Origin: Cocleimonas flava
Lineage (GTDB): Bacteria > Pseudomonadota > Gammaproteobacteria > Thiotrichales > Thiotrichaceae
DNA length: 64,000 bases
Direction of reading: 5' to 3'
Assembly: GCF_004339015.1 (NCBI RefSeq)
Contig: NZ_SMFQ01000002.1
Span: 807,351-871,350 of the forward strand
Shown here: positions 14,801 to 24,968 of the stretch, in pieces
Layout: every line of letters begins with the position of its first letter
How positions within the stretch are numbered: position 1 is the stretch's first letter
Notes under the pieces: generated by a model
What the model saw: the letters and a program-made list of their open reading frames with translations, nothing else
Databases searched by the model: none
Told to the model about the DNA's origin: nothing
Made by a program: the position numbers and the translations under genes

Positions 14801-17662
14801 ATGATTAAAGAATTTCATCCCGGCCAACGTTGGGTTAGTAATACGGAAGCAGCGCTCGGCATAGGCTTTATCGAAAAGGTTGAAGGTCGCCATCTGACTA
14901 TTATCTTTCCTGCTGTTGATGAAACTCGCGTTTATGCGACTGACAATGCTCCTTTGAATCGCGTTAAATACCCTGTTGGTGAAGTGATCAGTACCGAAGG
15001 TGAAGGCAGTAAAATTAATATCACGGGTCATTCAGAGCATAATCATTGCATTGTCTATAAAGGCATTGATGAAAACGGTGAAGAAGTACAGATTCATGAG
15101 TTGGAACTGGATAGTTTTTCTCAATTCAGTCAGCCACAAGATCGTTTATTTGCCGGCCAAGTAGATAAAACCACGCACTTTGAACTTCGTGTGGCTACAC
15201 AAGAGCATCTGCATCGCCAGCAACAGTCTGATAGCTACGGACTTGCTGGTCCACGTATTCAACCTTTGTCGCATCAGCTTTATATCGCTCACCAAGTGGC
15301 TCGTCGTCATGCTCCACGTGTGTTACTGGCCGATGAGGTTGGATTGGGTAAAACCATCGAAGCGGGTTTGATTCTGCATCAACAAATTCTTACGGAACGC
15401 GTTAAACGCGCACTGATTGTTGTGCCCGAAACACTCACTCATCAATGGCTTGTTGAAATGCTACGCCGCTTTAATCTGCACTTCACCGTGCTGGATGAAG
15501 AGCGATGTTTTGCGATTGAAGACGAAGGTGACGAAGAAACTCACATCAATCCCTTCGAAAGCGCCCAATTAGTCCTGTGCAGTTTATCTTTCCTTACTGA
15601 AAATCCAATGCGTCACCAGCAAGCGGCTGATGCTGGCTGGGACATGATGATTGTCGATGAGGCACATCACTTAAACTGGAGTGAAAAACACACCAGTAAT
15701 GAATACCTGTGCATTGAGTCACTCGCTTCAAAAATTCCTAGCTTATTATTGCTTACAGCAACTCCTGAACAATTAGGTGTTGAGGGTCATTTCGCTCGAT
15801 TACGCCTGTTAGACCCTGATCGTTTTTACGATTTACACAAATACGTCGAAGAAGAGAAAAACTACAAACCAGTCAATGATCTGGTGCAATGGCTGCAAGA
15901 TGAAAACAGCGAACCTAACGATACGAAAATGCTCGCTGAACTAGAAAAATACCTCGGTAAAGAAGCTGTTGCCAGCTACCAAAAAGACTACGAAACCGAT
16001 CACCTCATTCAAGATCTGCTAGATCGACACGGCACTGGCAGAGTACTTTACCGAAACACACGTGATTCAGTAGGTGGATTTCCAGAGCGCGAACTGCATA
16101 GCTATGTCTTGGAAGCACCTGAGATTTACGCCGCTGACTCTAATGACCTTGAGCAACAACTACACCCTGAAAATGGTCATGATGCTGACAACTGGTTAGC
16201 TGAAGACCCTCGTGTCGAGTGGTTAGAAGACTGGCTCATTGAAAATCCAAAAGACAAAGTACTGTTAATTTGTGCTCACGCTGAAACGGCTCTAGCGCTT
16301 GAAGAGCACTTACGTTTAAGAACATCAATCAATGCGACCGCGTTCCATGAAGGCTTGAACATTATCGAGCGTGATAGAGCGGCTGCTTACTTTGCGGCAC
16401 AAGCAAAAGATGGTGAAATCGGCGCGCAGATTCTTTTGTGTTCTGAAATTGGCAGTGAAGGACGTAACTTCCAGTTTGCACATCACCTGATCTTATTCGA
16501 TTTACCGTTAAACCCTGATTTGTTAGAGCAACGCATTGGTCGTCTTGATCGTATTGGACAAACCAGCACGATTAAAATTCACGCACCTTTTTTCAAAGAT
16601 ACAGCGCAAGAAAAATTGCTCAACTGGTATCACCAAGGCTTAAACGCTTTTCAGCATGTTTGCCCAGTGGGCCACAGCATTTTCGAAGTGTTCGAGAATG
16701 AATTACGCCGTGAATTGATTACTACTGACAATGATAACTTCGATGATCTCATTACTCGAAGCAAAGCATTAGCAGATGAAACACTCGAGCAAATGCAGCA
16801 AGGTCGAGATCGTTTATTAGAATTAAATTCGTGCAATAAAGAGCATGCTGAAGAAGTCATCGACGAATTAATCACCACCATGAATACGGCTGAATTAAGT
16901 GGCTATATGGATGCGGTTTTTGATGAGTACGGTGTAGATCAGCAAGGTCATGGTATTGATAGCTTTATCCTTAAGCCAACCGATCACATGATCAATTCCG
17001 ACTTTCCGGGCTTAAGCGATGAGGGCTTAACCGCCACTTATCAACGTGATTTAGCGCTATCACGCGAAGACATGCACTTCATTAGTTGGGAACACCCGAT
17101 GGTGACTGGCGCAATCGATATGATTTTAACCAGTGAATTTGGTAACGCGACGTTCTGCTCAATCGCATTGAAAAAAGCGCAAGTCCCTGCTGGAACACTG
17201 ATTTTAGAGTCAATTTATACGATTAACTGTCCTGCACCAAGCTTCTTACAAGTGCATCGTTATCTGCCTGTATCCAGCGTTAGAGTTGCGGTTGATAACC
17301 ACAATCGTGATTTGAGTAAATTCCTTAAGCATCAACAGATTAATCAATTGGCAGAGCGTGTTAACAAACGCACTACGCAAGACTTAATCCAGCATGCACG
17401 CCCTCAAATTCAAACATTAATCGATACTGCGAATAAATTAGCGAAGCCTCAACAAGCAAAAATCATCGAGGAAGCACAACAAAGATTTGCAGTGACAGCG
17501 AAAGATGATTTAGAAAGACTGCAGGCTTTGGCTAAAGTGAATCCTAATATTCGTGCTGAAGAAATTACGCAACTGGAAGAAAACCAGAAAGCTTTGGCTG
17601 GTTATTTAGCCAATGCGCAATTAAAACTGGATGCGATTCGAGTGGCGCTGGTTACAGAATAA
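14801..17662 (+). CDS. rapA: RNA polymerase-associated ATPase RapA
   Basis: A 953-residue SWI2/SNF2 ATPase that helps recycle RNA polymerase; E. coli RapA is 968 residues. The start HPGQRWVSNTEAALGIG is a RapA hallmark. The two N-terminal Tudor-like domains are followed by Walker A ADEVGLGKTIEAG, the DEAH box (VDEAHHLNW) and TATPEQLG. The second helicase lobe has ICAHAETALALEEHL, SEIGSEGRNFQFAHHLILFD and QRIGRLDRIGQ. AGGA lies eight bases before the ATG. It is monocistronic and ends against a C6 repeat. Confidence 0.97.
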   Translation: MIKEFHPGQRWVSNTEAALGIGFIEKVEGRHLTIIFPAVDETRVYATDNAPLNRVKYPVGEVISTEGEGSKINITGHSEHNHCIVYKGIDENGEEVQIHELELDSFSQFSQPQDRLFAGQVDKTTHFELRVATQEHLHRQQQSDSYGLAGPRIQPLSHQLYIAHQVARRHAPRVLLADEVGLGKTIEAGLILHQQILTERVKRALIVVPETLTHQWLVEMLRRFNLHFTVLDEERCFAIEDEGDEETHINPFESAQLVLCSLSFLTENPMRHQQAADAGWDMMIVDEAHHLNWSEKHTSNEYLCIESLASKIPSLLLLTATPEQLGVEGHFARLRLLDPDRFYDLHKYVEEEKNYKPVNDLVQWLQDENSEPNDTKMLAELEKYLGKEAVASYQKDYETDHLIQDLLDRHGTGRVLYRNTRDSVGGFPERELHSYVLEAPEIYAADSNDLEQQLHPENGHDADNWLAEDPRVEWLEDWLIENPKDKVLLICAHAETALALEEHLRLRTSINATAFHEGLNIIERDRAAAYFAAQAKDGEIGAQILLCSEIGSEGRNFQFAHHLILFDLPLNPDLLEQRIGRLDRIGQTSTIKIHAPFFKDTAQEKLLNWYHQGLNAFQHVCPVGHSIFEVFENELRRELITTDNDNFDDLITRSKALADETLEQMQQGRDRLLELNSCNKEHAEEVIDELITTMNTAELSGYMDAVFDEYGVDQQGHGIDSFILKPTDHMINSDFPGLSDEGLTATYQRDLALSREDMHFISWEHPMVTGAIDMILTSEFGNATFCSIALKKAQVPAGTLILESIYTINCPAPSFLQVHRYLPVSSVRVAVDNHNRDLSKFLKHQQINQLAERVNKRTTQDLIQHARPQIQTLIDTANKLAKPQQAKIIEEAQQRFAVTAKDDLERLQALAKVNPNIRAEEITQLEENQKALAGYLANAQLKLDAIRVALVTE

Positions 17663-17688
17663 CTCTGTATTACTATTACAACTTCTAT

Positions 17689-17720
17689 AAAAACCCCCTT
17701 AAAGTAGGGGGGTGACTTAT
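17689..17720 (-). repeat. C6 hairpin repeat, copy 6 of 19
   Basis: Minus-strand reading GTCACCCCCCTACTTTAAGGGGGTTTTT; CCCCC and GGGGG pair fully. It lies between the convergent rapA and queF genes, 27 bp from the rapA stop and 7 bp from the queF stop. Confidence 0.85.
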
Positions 17721-17726
17721 TCTATT

Positions 17727-18194
17727 TTAACCTCTGCCTCTATAAGGCGGAACGCCCTGCTCTGGCACCCAGACACCTTTCGGGATTTCGCCTTGTGCAA
17801 AAAACACGTCTATCGGTATGCCACCACGTGGATACCAGTAACCGCCAATACGTAACCACTTCGGAGCAATCTCATCGATAATGCGGCGCGCGATACTTAC
17901 CGTACAATCTTCATGAAATGCGCCGTGATTTCTGAATGCACCGAGAAATAGCTTTAGTGATTTACTCTCTACCAATTTCTGATCTGGAATATAATCAATC
18001 ATTAGATGGGCGAAATCGGGTTGAGCCGTCATTGGGCATAATGATGTAAATTCTGGCGCGGTAAAACGCACCACATAATCAACGTCTGACTGTGGATTTT
18101 CTACACTTTCTAAAATCGCAGTCTCTGGAGAATCAGGCAGTTTTGTATCCCCACCTAATTGTTGCAGGTTTTCGTAGATGTTTTTATCGCTCAT
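17727..18194 (-). CDS. queF: NADPH-dependent 7-cyano-7-deazaguanine reductase (short QueF)
   Basis: About 155 residues from the ATG at 18194; a TTG six codons upstream is less likely. The enzyme reduces preQ0 to preQ1 in queuosine synthesis. The active-site cysteine is C53 in [14 protein letters not shown], with D60 as partner. The QueF motif [21 protein letters not shown] binds NADPH and substrate. This is the short, single-domain type rather than the two-domain E. coli type. No other queuosine genes are adjacent. Confidence 0.93.
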   Translation of the reverse strand: MSDKNIYENLQQLGGDTKLPDSPETAILESVENPQSDVDYVVRFTAPEFTSLCPMTAQPDFAHLMIDYIPDQKLVESKSLKLFLGAFRNHGAFHEDCTVSIARRIIDEIAPKWLRIGGYWYPRGGIPIDVFFAQGEIPKGVWVPEQGVPPYRGRG

Positions 18195-18303
18195 GCTATA
18201 TCTCAAATTCAATTTAGCGAGATTATATCTAATTCCATCTCTCTATCTATAGCTACTTTTTTAGACTGTAGGTAGTCAGACAAAGGTTTGCTATTATCCT
18301 TTC

Positions 18304-19686
18304 ATGCAAGCACCTGATAAAAAACCACAAAAACAATCAAGAGTTAGACGTGGTTTTTTATCGGCGTGGAAACGATTCGGGCGTTTTGTCATCAACACCT
18401 TCTACAGTCGTTTTGAAGTCAGCGGAGAAGAGACGATTCCGAATGATGCCGGCGTGATCTTGTGCGCTAATCATGTAAATGCATTGATTGACGGTGTTGT
18501 ATTGCAAGCATCAACCAAAAGAAATATTCGACCCTTAGCCCGCAGTGGCTTATTCAAAAACCCCATTCTCAGGCCTATTTTACAAACCATTGGCGCAGTG
18601 CCGATTTATCGACGCAATACCGAAACCAGCGATACCTCTAAAAACGAAGACAGCTTTTCTCAAGTTTATAAACTGTTGGCTGAAAAAGAGACGATTGTTA
18701 TTTTCCCTGAAGGGCAAAGCCACGCCAACCCTTATGTTCAGGAAATCAAAACAGGTGCAGCGCGTATGACGCTTGGGGCAATCAAAGCCAATGGCGTAGC
18801 ACCTGTTGTTATTCCTGTAGGCATGACTTTTACACGAAAGAAGCGTGCTAGAACCGAAGTTTTAGTGCGTTATGGTAAAGCCATTGATCTATCTGTAGAT
18901 GAAGCAATGAGCGAGCAAGATGCCGTTCGCTTGATTACTTTACGCGTTAAACAAGGCATTGAGTCGGTTACCTTAAATACTAAATCCTGGAAAGACATGG
19001 CATTGGTTCATCGACTAGAACGCTTTTTTGCGTTGCGCGGTGGCAAACGACGAAAAACCAGTCTCACCCAACGTTTTACCGCACTTCAACGACTCATAGA
19101 AGCACAGGATTTATTACAACAGCACGAGCCAGACAAAGTACGCAGTCTGATGAGCAAAATGCGCATGTTCGAACGCCTCTGTAATGCCTGCGGCATAGAT
19201 CATTATCACCTCGCGGTTAATTACAAACCGCTATTTTTGATCCTATACACCTTAAGAACTCTGGGTATCGTATTGATCGGTTTCCCAATTGCGCTATGGG
19301 GAATTCTAAACAGCATTATCCCGTTTAAGCTTACAGAATATTTAACCCGAAAATTATCAAAAGACGTAGATCAGTACGACACAGCGCGTGTTCTGATTGG
19401 GATGTCTGCCTTTAGTTTATTCTGGGGAATCCAGAGCTATCTGATATACGATAACTTCAGTTTGCACTGGGCGATTATCTATCTCACCAGTCTTTTTATC
19501 AGCGCGGTGGTCGCGATATCATTACAAGGAGAATACCGCTGCACACTGGTTAATCTGAAAGTGTTTTTCCTGTTTATGCGCAAGCAAGACCTCAAGGCTT
19601 ACTTAGAAACGAAAAGAGATGAATTAGAAGTGGAATTGGCTCAAATGGTTCGTATAGCGAAACGTTTATCTAAAACTGAAAAGTAG
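18304..19686 (+). CDS. PlsC-type acyltransferase, membrane-bound
   Basis: A 460-residue protein. The acyltransferase domain (about 25-225) has block I NHVNALID (an NHx4D site), block II-like GAVPIYRR and block III FPEGQSH. About 190 further residues hold a helical region and two or three membrane segments (about 310-335, 350-372, 385-410). It likely transfers acyl groups to glycerol phosphate or a lysophospholipid. Substrate specificity cannot be read. No clear ribosome binding site is seen at the chosen ATG. It is separated from the tol-pal operon by a C6 repeat. Confidence 0.8.
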   Translation: MQAPDKKPQKQSRVRRGFLSAWKRFGRFVINTFYSRFEVSGEETIPNDAGVILCANHVNALIDGVVLQASTKRNIRPLARSGLFKNPILRPILQTIGAVPIYRRNTETSDTSKNEDSFSQVYKLLAEKETIVIFPEGQSHANPYVQEIKTGAARMTLGAIKANGVAPVVIPVGMTFTRKKRARTEVLVRYGKAIDLSVDEAMSEQDAVRLITLRVKQGIESVTLNTKSWKDMALVHRLERFFALRGGKRRKTSLTQRFTALQRLIEAQDLLQQHEPDKVRSLMSKMRMFERLCNACGIDHYHLAVNYKPLFLILYTLRTLGIVLIGFPIALWGILNSIIPFKLTEYLTRKLSKDVDQYDTARVLIGMSAFSLFWGIQSYLIYDNFSLHWAIIYLTSLFISAVVAISLQGEYRCTLVNLKVFFLFMRKQDLKAYLETKRDELEVELAQMVRIAKRLSKTEK

Positions 19687-19695
19687 ATAATAAAT

Positions 19696-19730
19696 GAAAG
19701 CCACCCCCCTACTTTGGAGACCTTTTTTCA
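19696..19730 (+). repeat. C6 hairpin repeat, copy 7 of 19
   Basis: Core GCCACCCCCCTACTTT followed by GGAGACCTTTTTT. It starts 10 bp after the stop of the acyltransferase gene, with the T-tract downstream as in a normal terminator, and ends about 40 bp before ybgC. Confidence 0.85.
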
Positions 19731-19768
19731 TTTAATCACTTCTAAGAAGTATGTGATAGGATTGCGCC

Positions 19769-20281
19769 ATGACAGATATAAATAGATCAAAAAACAAGCA
19801 AGCAATCGCTAAACCCATTCATTCAGACACATTTACTTTCCCGGTTCGTGTCTACTACGAAGACACCGATGCAGGTGGTGTAGTGTATCATTCGAATTAC
19901 ATCAGTTTCTTCGAAAGAGCCCGTACTGAGTGGCTTAGACACCTAGGTTATGAATTGGATGTGCTCTCTGAAGAGCAGCATGTAATCTTCGTGGTAAAAG
20001 CACTCAATTGTGATTATTTACGTCCTGCGCTATTTAATGACGAACTTTTTGTCTCCGCTGAAATCTTAAAGCTGGGAAACACCAGTATCACCTTTGAACA
20101 AAAGATACTTCGTGAAGTAAAAGATGACACTGAAAGAGAGAATACAGAAGAAAAAACGTCAGAAAAACTTTACGAAACCTTAGCAATTGGAAATGTCACC
20201 GTAGTCAGTGTCGATACCATTAAGTTTAAACCGAAACGCGTACCAAAAAATATTTTAGAGAGAATACAAAATGTCATTTGA
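19769..20281 (+). CDS. ybgC: Acyl-CoA thioesterase YbgC of the Tol-Pal cluster
   Basis: A 170-residue hotdog-fold thioesterase. YYEDTDAGGVVYHSNYISFFERARTEWL is the 4-hydroxybenzoyl-CoA thioesterase-type signature, with the catalytic aspartate in DTDAGG. It is the first gene of the tol-pal operon, as in E. coli, and overlaps tolQ by 11 bp. An acidic insert near residues 118-130 (DTERENTEEKTSEK) makes it longer than the usual ~135 residues, as does an N-terminal extension of about 20. Confidence 0.93.
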   Translation: MTDINRSKNKQAIAKPIHSDTFTFPVRVYYEDTDAGGVVYHSNYISFFERARTEWLRHLGYELDVLSEEQHVIFVVKALNCDYLRPALFNDELFVSAEILKLGNTSITFEQKILREVKDDTERENTEEKTSEKLYETLAIGNVTVVSVDTIKFKPKRVPKNILERIQNVI

Positions 20282-20957
20282 CCAAACTATTTTAAAACTC
20301 ATTATGGACGCCAGCCTTATCGTTAAGGTGGTGATGGCCATTTTAGTTTTAGCTTCACTCGCATCATGGACATTGATGTTGATAAAAAGCAGTCAATTGA
20401 GCAAAGCACAGAAAAAACTCGAAATATTTGAAGACCGCTTCTGGAGTGGAATCTCCCTTAATAAACTCTATAGCGATCTGGCTAATCGTAGCGATAAAGA
20501 TGGCATGGCGGCGATCTTTTTTAATGGATATCACGAATATGCGCGCTTAAACAAAGGTGCAACACCTAGGCACTTACCACCAACTGATACAGCTCACCGT
20601 GCCATGCGAGTTGCAGAAACCCGCGAAATGGATAAGCTTGAACAAAACCTGTCTTTCTTAGCAACCGTCGGTTCTACCAGTCCGTATATTGGTCTGTTCG
20701 GAACGGTATGGGGCATCATGAATTCATTCATTTCTTTAAGTGAAATGAAACAGGCCACTCTGGCAGTTGTCGCGCCAGGTATTGCTGAAGCGTTGATTGC
20801 CACAGCAATTGGTTTATTTGCGGCGATTCCTGCGGTAATTGCCTACAACCGATTCAGCGATAAAGTGGATCGTATAGCCGTTCGTTATGAAAACTTCCGT
20901 GAAGAATTTACCACCTTGTTAGAGCGCCAGGCGCACATCAAGAAGGATGCTCAGTAA
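20271..20957 (+). CDS. tolQ: Tol-Pal system protein TolQ
   Basis: A 228-residue inner-membrane proton-channel subunit that with TolR energises TolA. TM1 is at about 15-37. The conserved region GSTSPYIGLFGTVWGIMNSF leads into TM2, and ATAIGLFAAIPAVIAYNRF forms TM3. Length and motifs are those of the family. It overlaps ybgC by 11 bp and tolR by one base (TAATG), so translation is probably coupled. Confidence 0.97.
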   Translation: MSFDQTILKLIMDASLIVKVVMAILVLASLASWTLMLIKSSQLSKAQKKLEIFEDRFWSGISLNKLYSDLANRSDKDGMAAIFFNGYHEYARLNKGATPRHLPPTDTAHRAMRVAETREMDKLEQNLSFLATVGSTSPYIGLFGTVWGIMNSFISLSEMKQATLAVVAPGIAEALIATAIGLFAAIPAVIAYNRFSDKVDRIAVRYENFREEFTTLLERQAHIKKDAQ

Positions 20958-21379
20958 TGTCTCGTCGTTTTAAAAAACGCCGCGCTATGGCAGAGATGAA
21001 CGTCGTACCTTATATCGACGTCATGCTCGTGCTATTGGTTATCTTTATGGTAACGGCTCCAATGATGCAATCTGGCGTTAATGTGAATATGCCAGACGCC
21101 GATGCAGCGATGTTAGAGAGCGACAGCAAGCAACCGCCGCTGTATATATCAATCAGGGAAAATGGGGAAATAAGCCTTGGGGAGTCAGATGAGGTGATTA
21201 GTACCACTGAACTAACCGAACAAATGAAAGGTCAATTAGGTGAGACAGGAACACGTCCTGTATACATACGCGCAGATGGTAACGCGATACATACTTATGT
21301 AACACGAGCCATGATTGCAGCGCAAAAAGCAGGCGCAAAAAAGATCAGCTGGATGACAGATCCAGAATCTAATAATTAA
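20957..21379 (+). CDS. tolR: Tol-Pal system protein TolR
   Basis: A 140-residue ExbD/TolR protein. The single TM (about 20-40) contains the proton-carrying aspartate in PYIDVMLVLLVIFMV. The periplasmic part ends in a typical TolR fold with VYIRADGNAIHTYVTRAM. It shares one base with tolQ and is 32 bp from tolA. Confidence 0.97.
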   Translation: MSRRFKKRRAMAEMNVVPYIDVMLVLLVIFMVTAPMMQSGVNVNMPDADAAMLESDSKQPPLYISIRENGEISLGESDEVISTTELTEQMKGQLGETGTRPVYIRADGNAIHTYVTRAMIAAQKAGAKKISWMTDPESNN

Positions 21380-21411
21380 TACATTATCTACAAGATAAGC
21401 AATAAAAAGAC

Positions 21412-22857
21412 ATGTTAAAAGTACTATTAAGACACCCGGGGGCAGTACTAGGCGCAATTATTTTGCACCTGTTATTGGGTGGATTATTCTTTTTCAGTTT
21501 TGATTGGTCCGAGAAGCCAGATCTTCATGATGCCGGAATTCCCATTGCGATTATCACTGAAGGTTCTTTAGAAACTCAGGCAAATAATGTTGCCGAGGAA
21601 GAATCAGCAAAACCGTCTGAAAAACAAATTATCAAAGAGAAGCAAGAAGCGGCGGATGCCAAGGAAAAGGCAGAGAAACTAGAACAACAAAAAATCGCTG
21701 AAGCGCAGAAAAAAGCCACTGCGGAAAAAAAGGAGATAGCAAAAAAACAAGCCGAAGCACAAAAGAAAGCTGAGGCTGAAAAACAAAAAGCGGCACTAGC
21801 AGCAGCTCAAGCATTAAAACTGAAAAAAGAATCCGACAACAAAAAACGTCTTCAGTTAGAAGCTAAACAGGAAGAAGAACGTCTGGAACGCGAAGCCGCA
21901 GAACGAGAAGCCCAAAGAAAAGCAGATGAGGCAGAAAAAGCTCAAGCTGAAAAGGCACAGGCTGAAGCGGAAGCTAAGGAACAAGAGAAAAAAGAACAGG
22001 CGGCAAAATTAGAAGCTGAACAAATAGAAAAAGAGAAAGCTCGCGAAAAAGCGGAAAAATTAGCTGCTAAAAAAGCGGCGGAAAAAAAGGCAGAAGAAAA
22101 AGCCGAAAAAGAAGCTGAACGCAAAGCTCAAAAACTTGCTGAAAAGAAAGCTAAAGACAAAGCCGTGAAAGAAGCGGCAAAGAAGGAAGCCGCGAAGAAA
22201 AGAGCAGAAGAAAAGAAACAGGAACGGCTAGCCAAAGAAAAAGCTGAGAAAAAAGCCGCAGCACTCGCAGCCGAGCGCAAAAAAGAGAAAGAGGCTGAAG
22301 AAGCTGCCGAACGCAAACTCGCAGAAAAGAGAAAAGCAGAGGAAGCAGAACGTGCTAAGGCTGCGAAAGAAAAAGCGGAAAAAGAAGCGGTAGCCAAAGC
22401 TGCAGCAGAAAAGGCTGAACGTGAAAAAGCTGAAGCATTAGCGGCAAAGAAAGCGGAATATCATCGTAAATGGCAAGAAGCTCAAGCGAAGAAAAAAGCA
22501 GAAGCCGCCGCCGCAGATGCCAAAAGAAAATCTGATGCAGAAGCAGCAGCTAGAAACAAATCGTTAGAAAAAGCTAAATACGGTGCTTTGGTTTCATGGG
22601 GTGGAAAAATACAGCAACACGTAAAAAGGCGTTGGCATCCACCTCCAGGAACAAAGGGGGAACAAGCAAAAGTTAGAATCACCATTTCTAATAGTGGCTT
22701 TATTTCAAGCGGGATACAGATAAAATCCTGTAGTGGCAATCCTGAGTTTTGCGCATCGGTGAAAGAAGCGTTCGAACGCTCAGAACCGTTACCCAGACCG
22801 CCGAGCAAATATAATTTAAGCAAATCAGATCGAACTATTACGTTTAAAATGGACTAA
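21412..22857 (+). CDS. tolA: Tol-Pal system protein TolA
   Basis: A 481-residue protein that bridges the inner and outer membranes. One N-terminal TM (about 13-32) anchors it. Residues 60-390 are a long Ala/Lys/Glu-rich helical domain with many KAEKEAA-type repeats. The C-terminal domain (about 390-481) has WGGKIQQHVKRRWHPPPGT, the TolA/TonB-like start, and ends PRPPSKYNLSKSDRTITFKM. E. coli TolA is 421 residues; the extra length lies in the helix. The repetitive, purine-rich coding strand makes several false open frames on the opposite strand. Confidence 0.95.
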   Translation: MLKVLLRHPGAVLGAIILHLLLGGLFFFSFDWSEKPDLHDAGIPIAIITEGSLETQANNVAEEESAKPSEKQIIKEKQEAADAKEKAEKLEQQKIAEAQKKATAEKKEIAKKQAEAQKKAEAEKQKAALAAAQALKLKKESDNKKRLQLEAKQEEERLEREAAEREAQRKADEAEKAQAEKAQAEAEAKEQEKKEQAAKLEAEQIEKEKAREKAEKLAAKKAAEKKAEEKAEKEAERKAQKLAEKKAKDKAVKEAAKKEAAKKRAEEKKQERLAKEKAEKKAAALAAERKKEKEAEEAAERKLAEKRKAEEAERAKAAKEKAEKEAVAKAAAEKAEREKAEALAAKKAEYHRKWQEAQAKKKAEAAAADAKRKSDAEAAARNKSLEKAKYGALVSWGGKIQQHVKRRWHPPPGTKGEQAKVRITISNSGFISSGIQIKSCSGNPEFCASVKEAFERSEPLPRPPSKYNLSKSDRTITFKMD

Positions 22858-22863
22858 TCAATT

Positions 22864-24150
22864 ATGATTAAAAAATTTCTATCGCTTTTTCTATCCCCTT
22901 CTCTATCCCGTTTGCTATTGCAACCCGTAGCGCTTGTCGTTTTACTTGCAAGCAGCGTTCCTGCGCTTGCAGAGCTAGAATTAACCATTTCTAAAACCAG
23001 CGACGACGGTATTCCTATATATATCGCGAATATACCCGGTGGCGCGACAGGTGTGATTGAAGGTGATCTAAAACGTAGTGGTCGTTTCACTATCATTGAG
23101 CGTCCAAAAATAACTAACTTAAGCGCTTTTGGTGGAGAATTAAACGGCGGTGAATATAACGATATTACGGATTATATTGTTCGTGGCAAAGAGCATGAAG
23201 GCGGTCTTCAAGTTGAATTAATCAGCACTTCTGATAATGCTAAAACAACCTATACCATCTCTAAAAATACCAATCCTCGACGTGTTTTCCATAAAGCGGC
23301 TGACAAAATTTACGAAAAAATCACTCGTGAAAAAGGGGCATTTGATACGCGTTTGGCTTATGTAACGGTTACCAATAAAACCAGCGACAATCGTCAATTT
23401 AGATTATATGTTTCTGATTCTGATGGGCATAAACCACAGGTTATTTTAACCTCCAAGCAACCCATTATGTCTCCGGCGTGGTCACCCGATGGTAAGAAAC
23501 TAGCTTATGTCTCTTTTGAAGATAATAGTTCTGCTATTTATGTTCAGGATATTTTCACCGGTGAAAAATTTATGCTTTCTTCTCGCGAAGGAAGCAATAG
23601 CGCGCCGGCATGGTCTCCTGATGGCACTAAAGTAGCCATGAGTCTTTCATTTAATGGAAGCCCCGATATTTACATAGTTGATGCCAAAAGTGGCGATTTT
23701 ACCCGCGTAACAACCTCATCGGCGATTGATACCGAACCGAGCTGGAGTGGCACAAATTCGATCGTTTTTACCTCTGACCGAGGTGGCAGCCCGCAGCTGT
23801 ATCAAATTGCGGCAACAGGTGGCAAGGCAAAAAGACTGACTTTTGATGGCAAGTACAACAGTGCTGCAGATATCGCCAACAAGAAACTGGCATTTATCAC
23901 AGGAAATCGTGGTGCGTACAATGTAGCTATTAAATCCCTGAGCGGAGAGGGCAAAGACTTCCTGTCAAATGGAACTTTAGACGAATCGCCCACTCTGTCT
24001 CCTAATGGCGCTATGGTTGCATACACAACCATGAAAAACGGGGAAAACTCGCTAGCGGTTGTCAGTGATAACTCAAAAGCGAGACAATTTCTAACCTCTC
24101 CAGTTGGTGATATTAGAGAGCCTGCATGGTCTCCTTATTTAAATCACTAA
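22864..24150 (+). CDS. tolB: Tol-Pal system beta-propeller protein TolB
   Basis: A 428-residue periplasmic protein that binds Pal. The signal peptide ends near VPALAELELTIS. The N-terminal domain (about 38-165) precedes a six-bladed propeller with repeated motifs SPAWSPDGKKLAYVS, APAWSPDGTKVAMS, EPSWSGTNSIVFTS, and SPTLSPNGAMVAY. Six bases separate it from tolA, and no other start fits the signal peptide. Confidence 0.96.
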   Translation: MIKKFLSLFLSPSLSRLLLQPVALVVLLASSVPALAELELTISKTSDDGIPIYIANIPGGATGVIEGDLKRSGRFTIIERPKITNLSAFGGELNGGEYNDITDYIVRGKEHEGGLQVELISTSDNAKTTYTISKNTNPRRVFHKAADKIYEKITREKGAFDTRLAYVTVTNKTSDNRQFRLYVSDSDGHKPQVILTSKQPIMSPAWSPDGKKLAYVSFEDNSSAIYVQDIFTGEKFMLSSREGSNSAPAWSPDGTKVAMSLSFNGSPDIYIVDAKSGDFTRVTTSSAIDTEPSWSGTNSIVFTSDRGGSPQLYQIAATGGKAKRLTFDGKYNSAADIANKKLAFITGNRGAYNVAIKSLSGEGKDFLSNGTLDESPTLSPNGAMVAYTTMKNGENSLAVVSDNSKARQFLTSPVGDIREPAWSPYLNH

Positions 24151-24242
24151 TTTTACTGAAAAAATTAAAGTCACTAAGCTTAAGTCACCAACCTTATGTG
24201 ATTAATATATAATCAAATTCACACGCAAGAAAGGAATCAAAT

Positions 24243-24875
24243 ATGAGAAGTATCAGAACAAAGTTAGTTGTTTTACCTATTCTACTATCGGCATTAACCA
24301 TTGTTGGTTGTAGTAGTCAGAATGTAGATAAAGATACTACCGCTGATGGTTCTATCACCAGCTCAACTACCACTGAAGATGGCACTAAAACCGGAACAGT
24401 AGGCGCTGGTGGCGCTTCAGGTGTTAATTCTAAAGATAGTCAGGGTGATCGTTCTAACTTTAATTATTTACCCGGTGAAAATAACGGTAATAATACAAAT
24501 GATATTACGTTAGCTGGGTTAAACAACCCTGATAACTTGCTTTCACAACGAATCATTTACTTCGATTATGATAAAGCCGCTATTCGCCCAGAGTACATGG
24601 TGCTAATCAATACGCACGCTAAACTACTGGCAAAATACCCTAGCCTTAAAATGCGTCTGGAAGGCCACGCTGATGAACGTGGATCACGTGCATATAATGT
24701 GGCATTATCCGAATCACGTGCGCAATCGGTAAAGAATATTATGGGCGTTCAAGGGGCACTTAGTTCGCAAATAAAAACAATTGGTTACGGTGAGGAAATC
24801 CCGATAGTACGTGGACAATCTCAAGAGTCTTGGCAGAAAAACCGTCGTGTTGAAATCAAATACGATGACTATTGA
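24243..24875 (+). CDS. pal: Peptidoglycan-associated lipoprotein Pal
   Basis: A 210-residue outer-membrane lipoprotein. The lipobox IVGC puts the lipidated cysteine at 23. A Thr/Gly/Asn-rich linker to about 95 is longer than usual. The OmpA-like domain (about 100-210) has IIYFDYDKAAIRPEY, LEGHADERGSRAYNVALSE and NRRVEIKY, which bind peptidoglycan. AAGGAA precedes the ATG. The 92 bp after tolB contain TATAAT near 24206, so pal may also have its own promoter. Confidence 0.96.
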   Translation: MRSIRTKLVVLPILLSALTIVGCSSQNVDKDTTADGSITSSTTTEDGTKTGTVGAGGASGVNSKDSQGDRSNFNYLPGENNGNNTNDITLAGLNNPDNLLSQRIIYFDYDKAAIRPEYMVLINTHAKLLAKYPSLKMRLEGHADERGSRAYNVALSESRAQSVKNIMGVQGALSSQIKTIGYGEEIPIVRGQSQESWQKNRRVEIKYDDY

Positions 24876-24968
24876 TTATCAATAGAAGACAAGCCATAGA
24901 ACTAAATGGGCTAGATCGAAACAAACAGATCGAAAATAATAGACGAATAAAATAATGAAAGGAATCCT

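Noticed and set aside
21632-22823. Several open frames antisense to tolA, rich in Ser/Phe/Ala
   Set aside because: They mirror the Ala/Lys/Glu repeat bias of tolA, lack ribosome binding sites and resemble no family.
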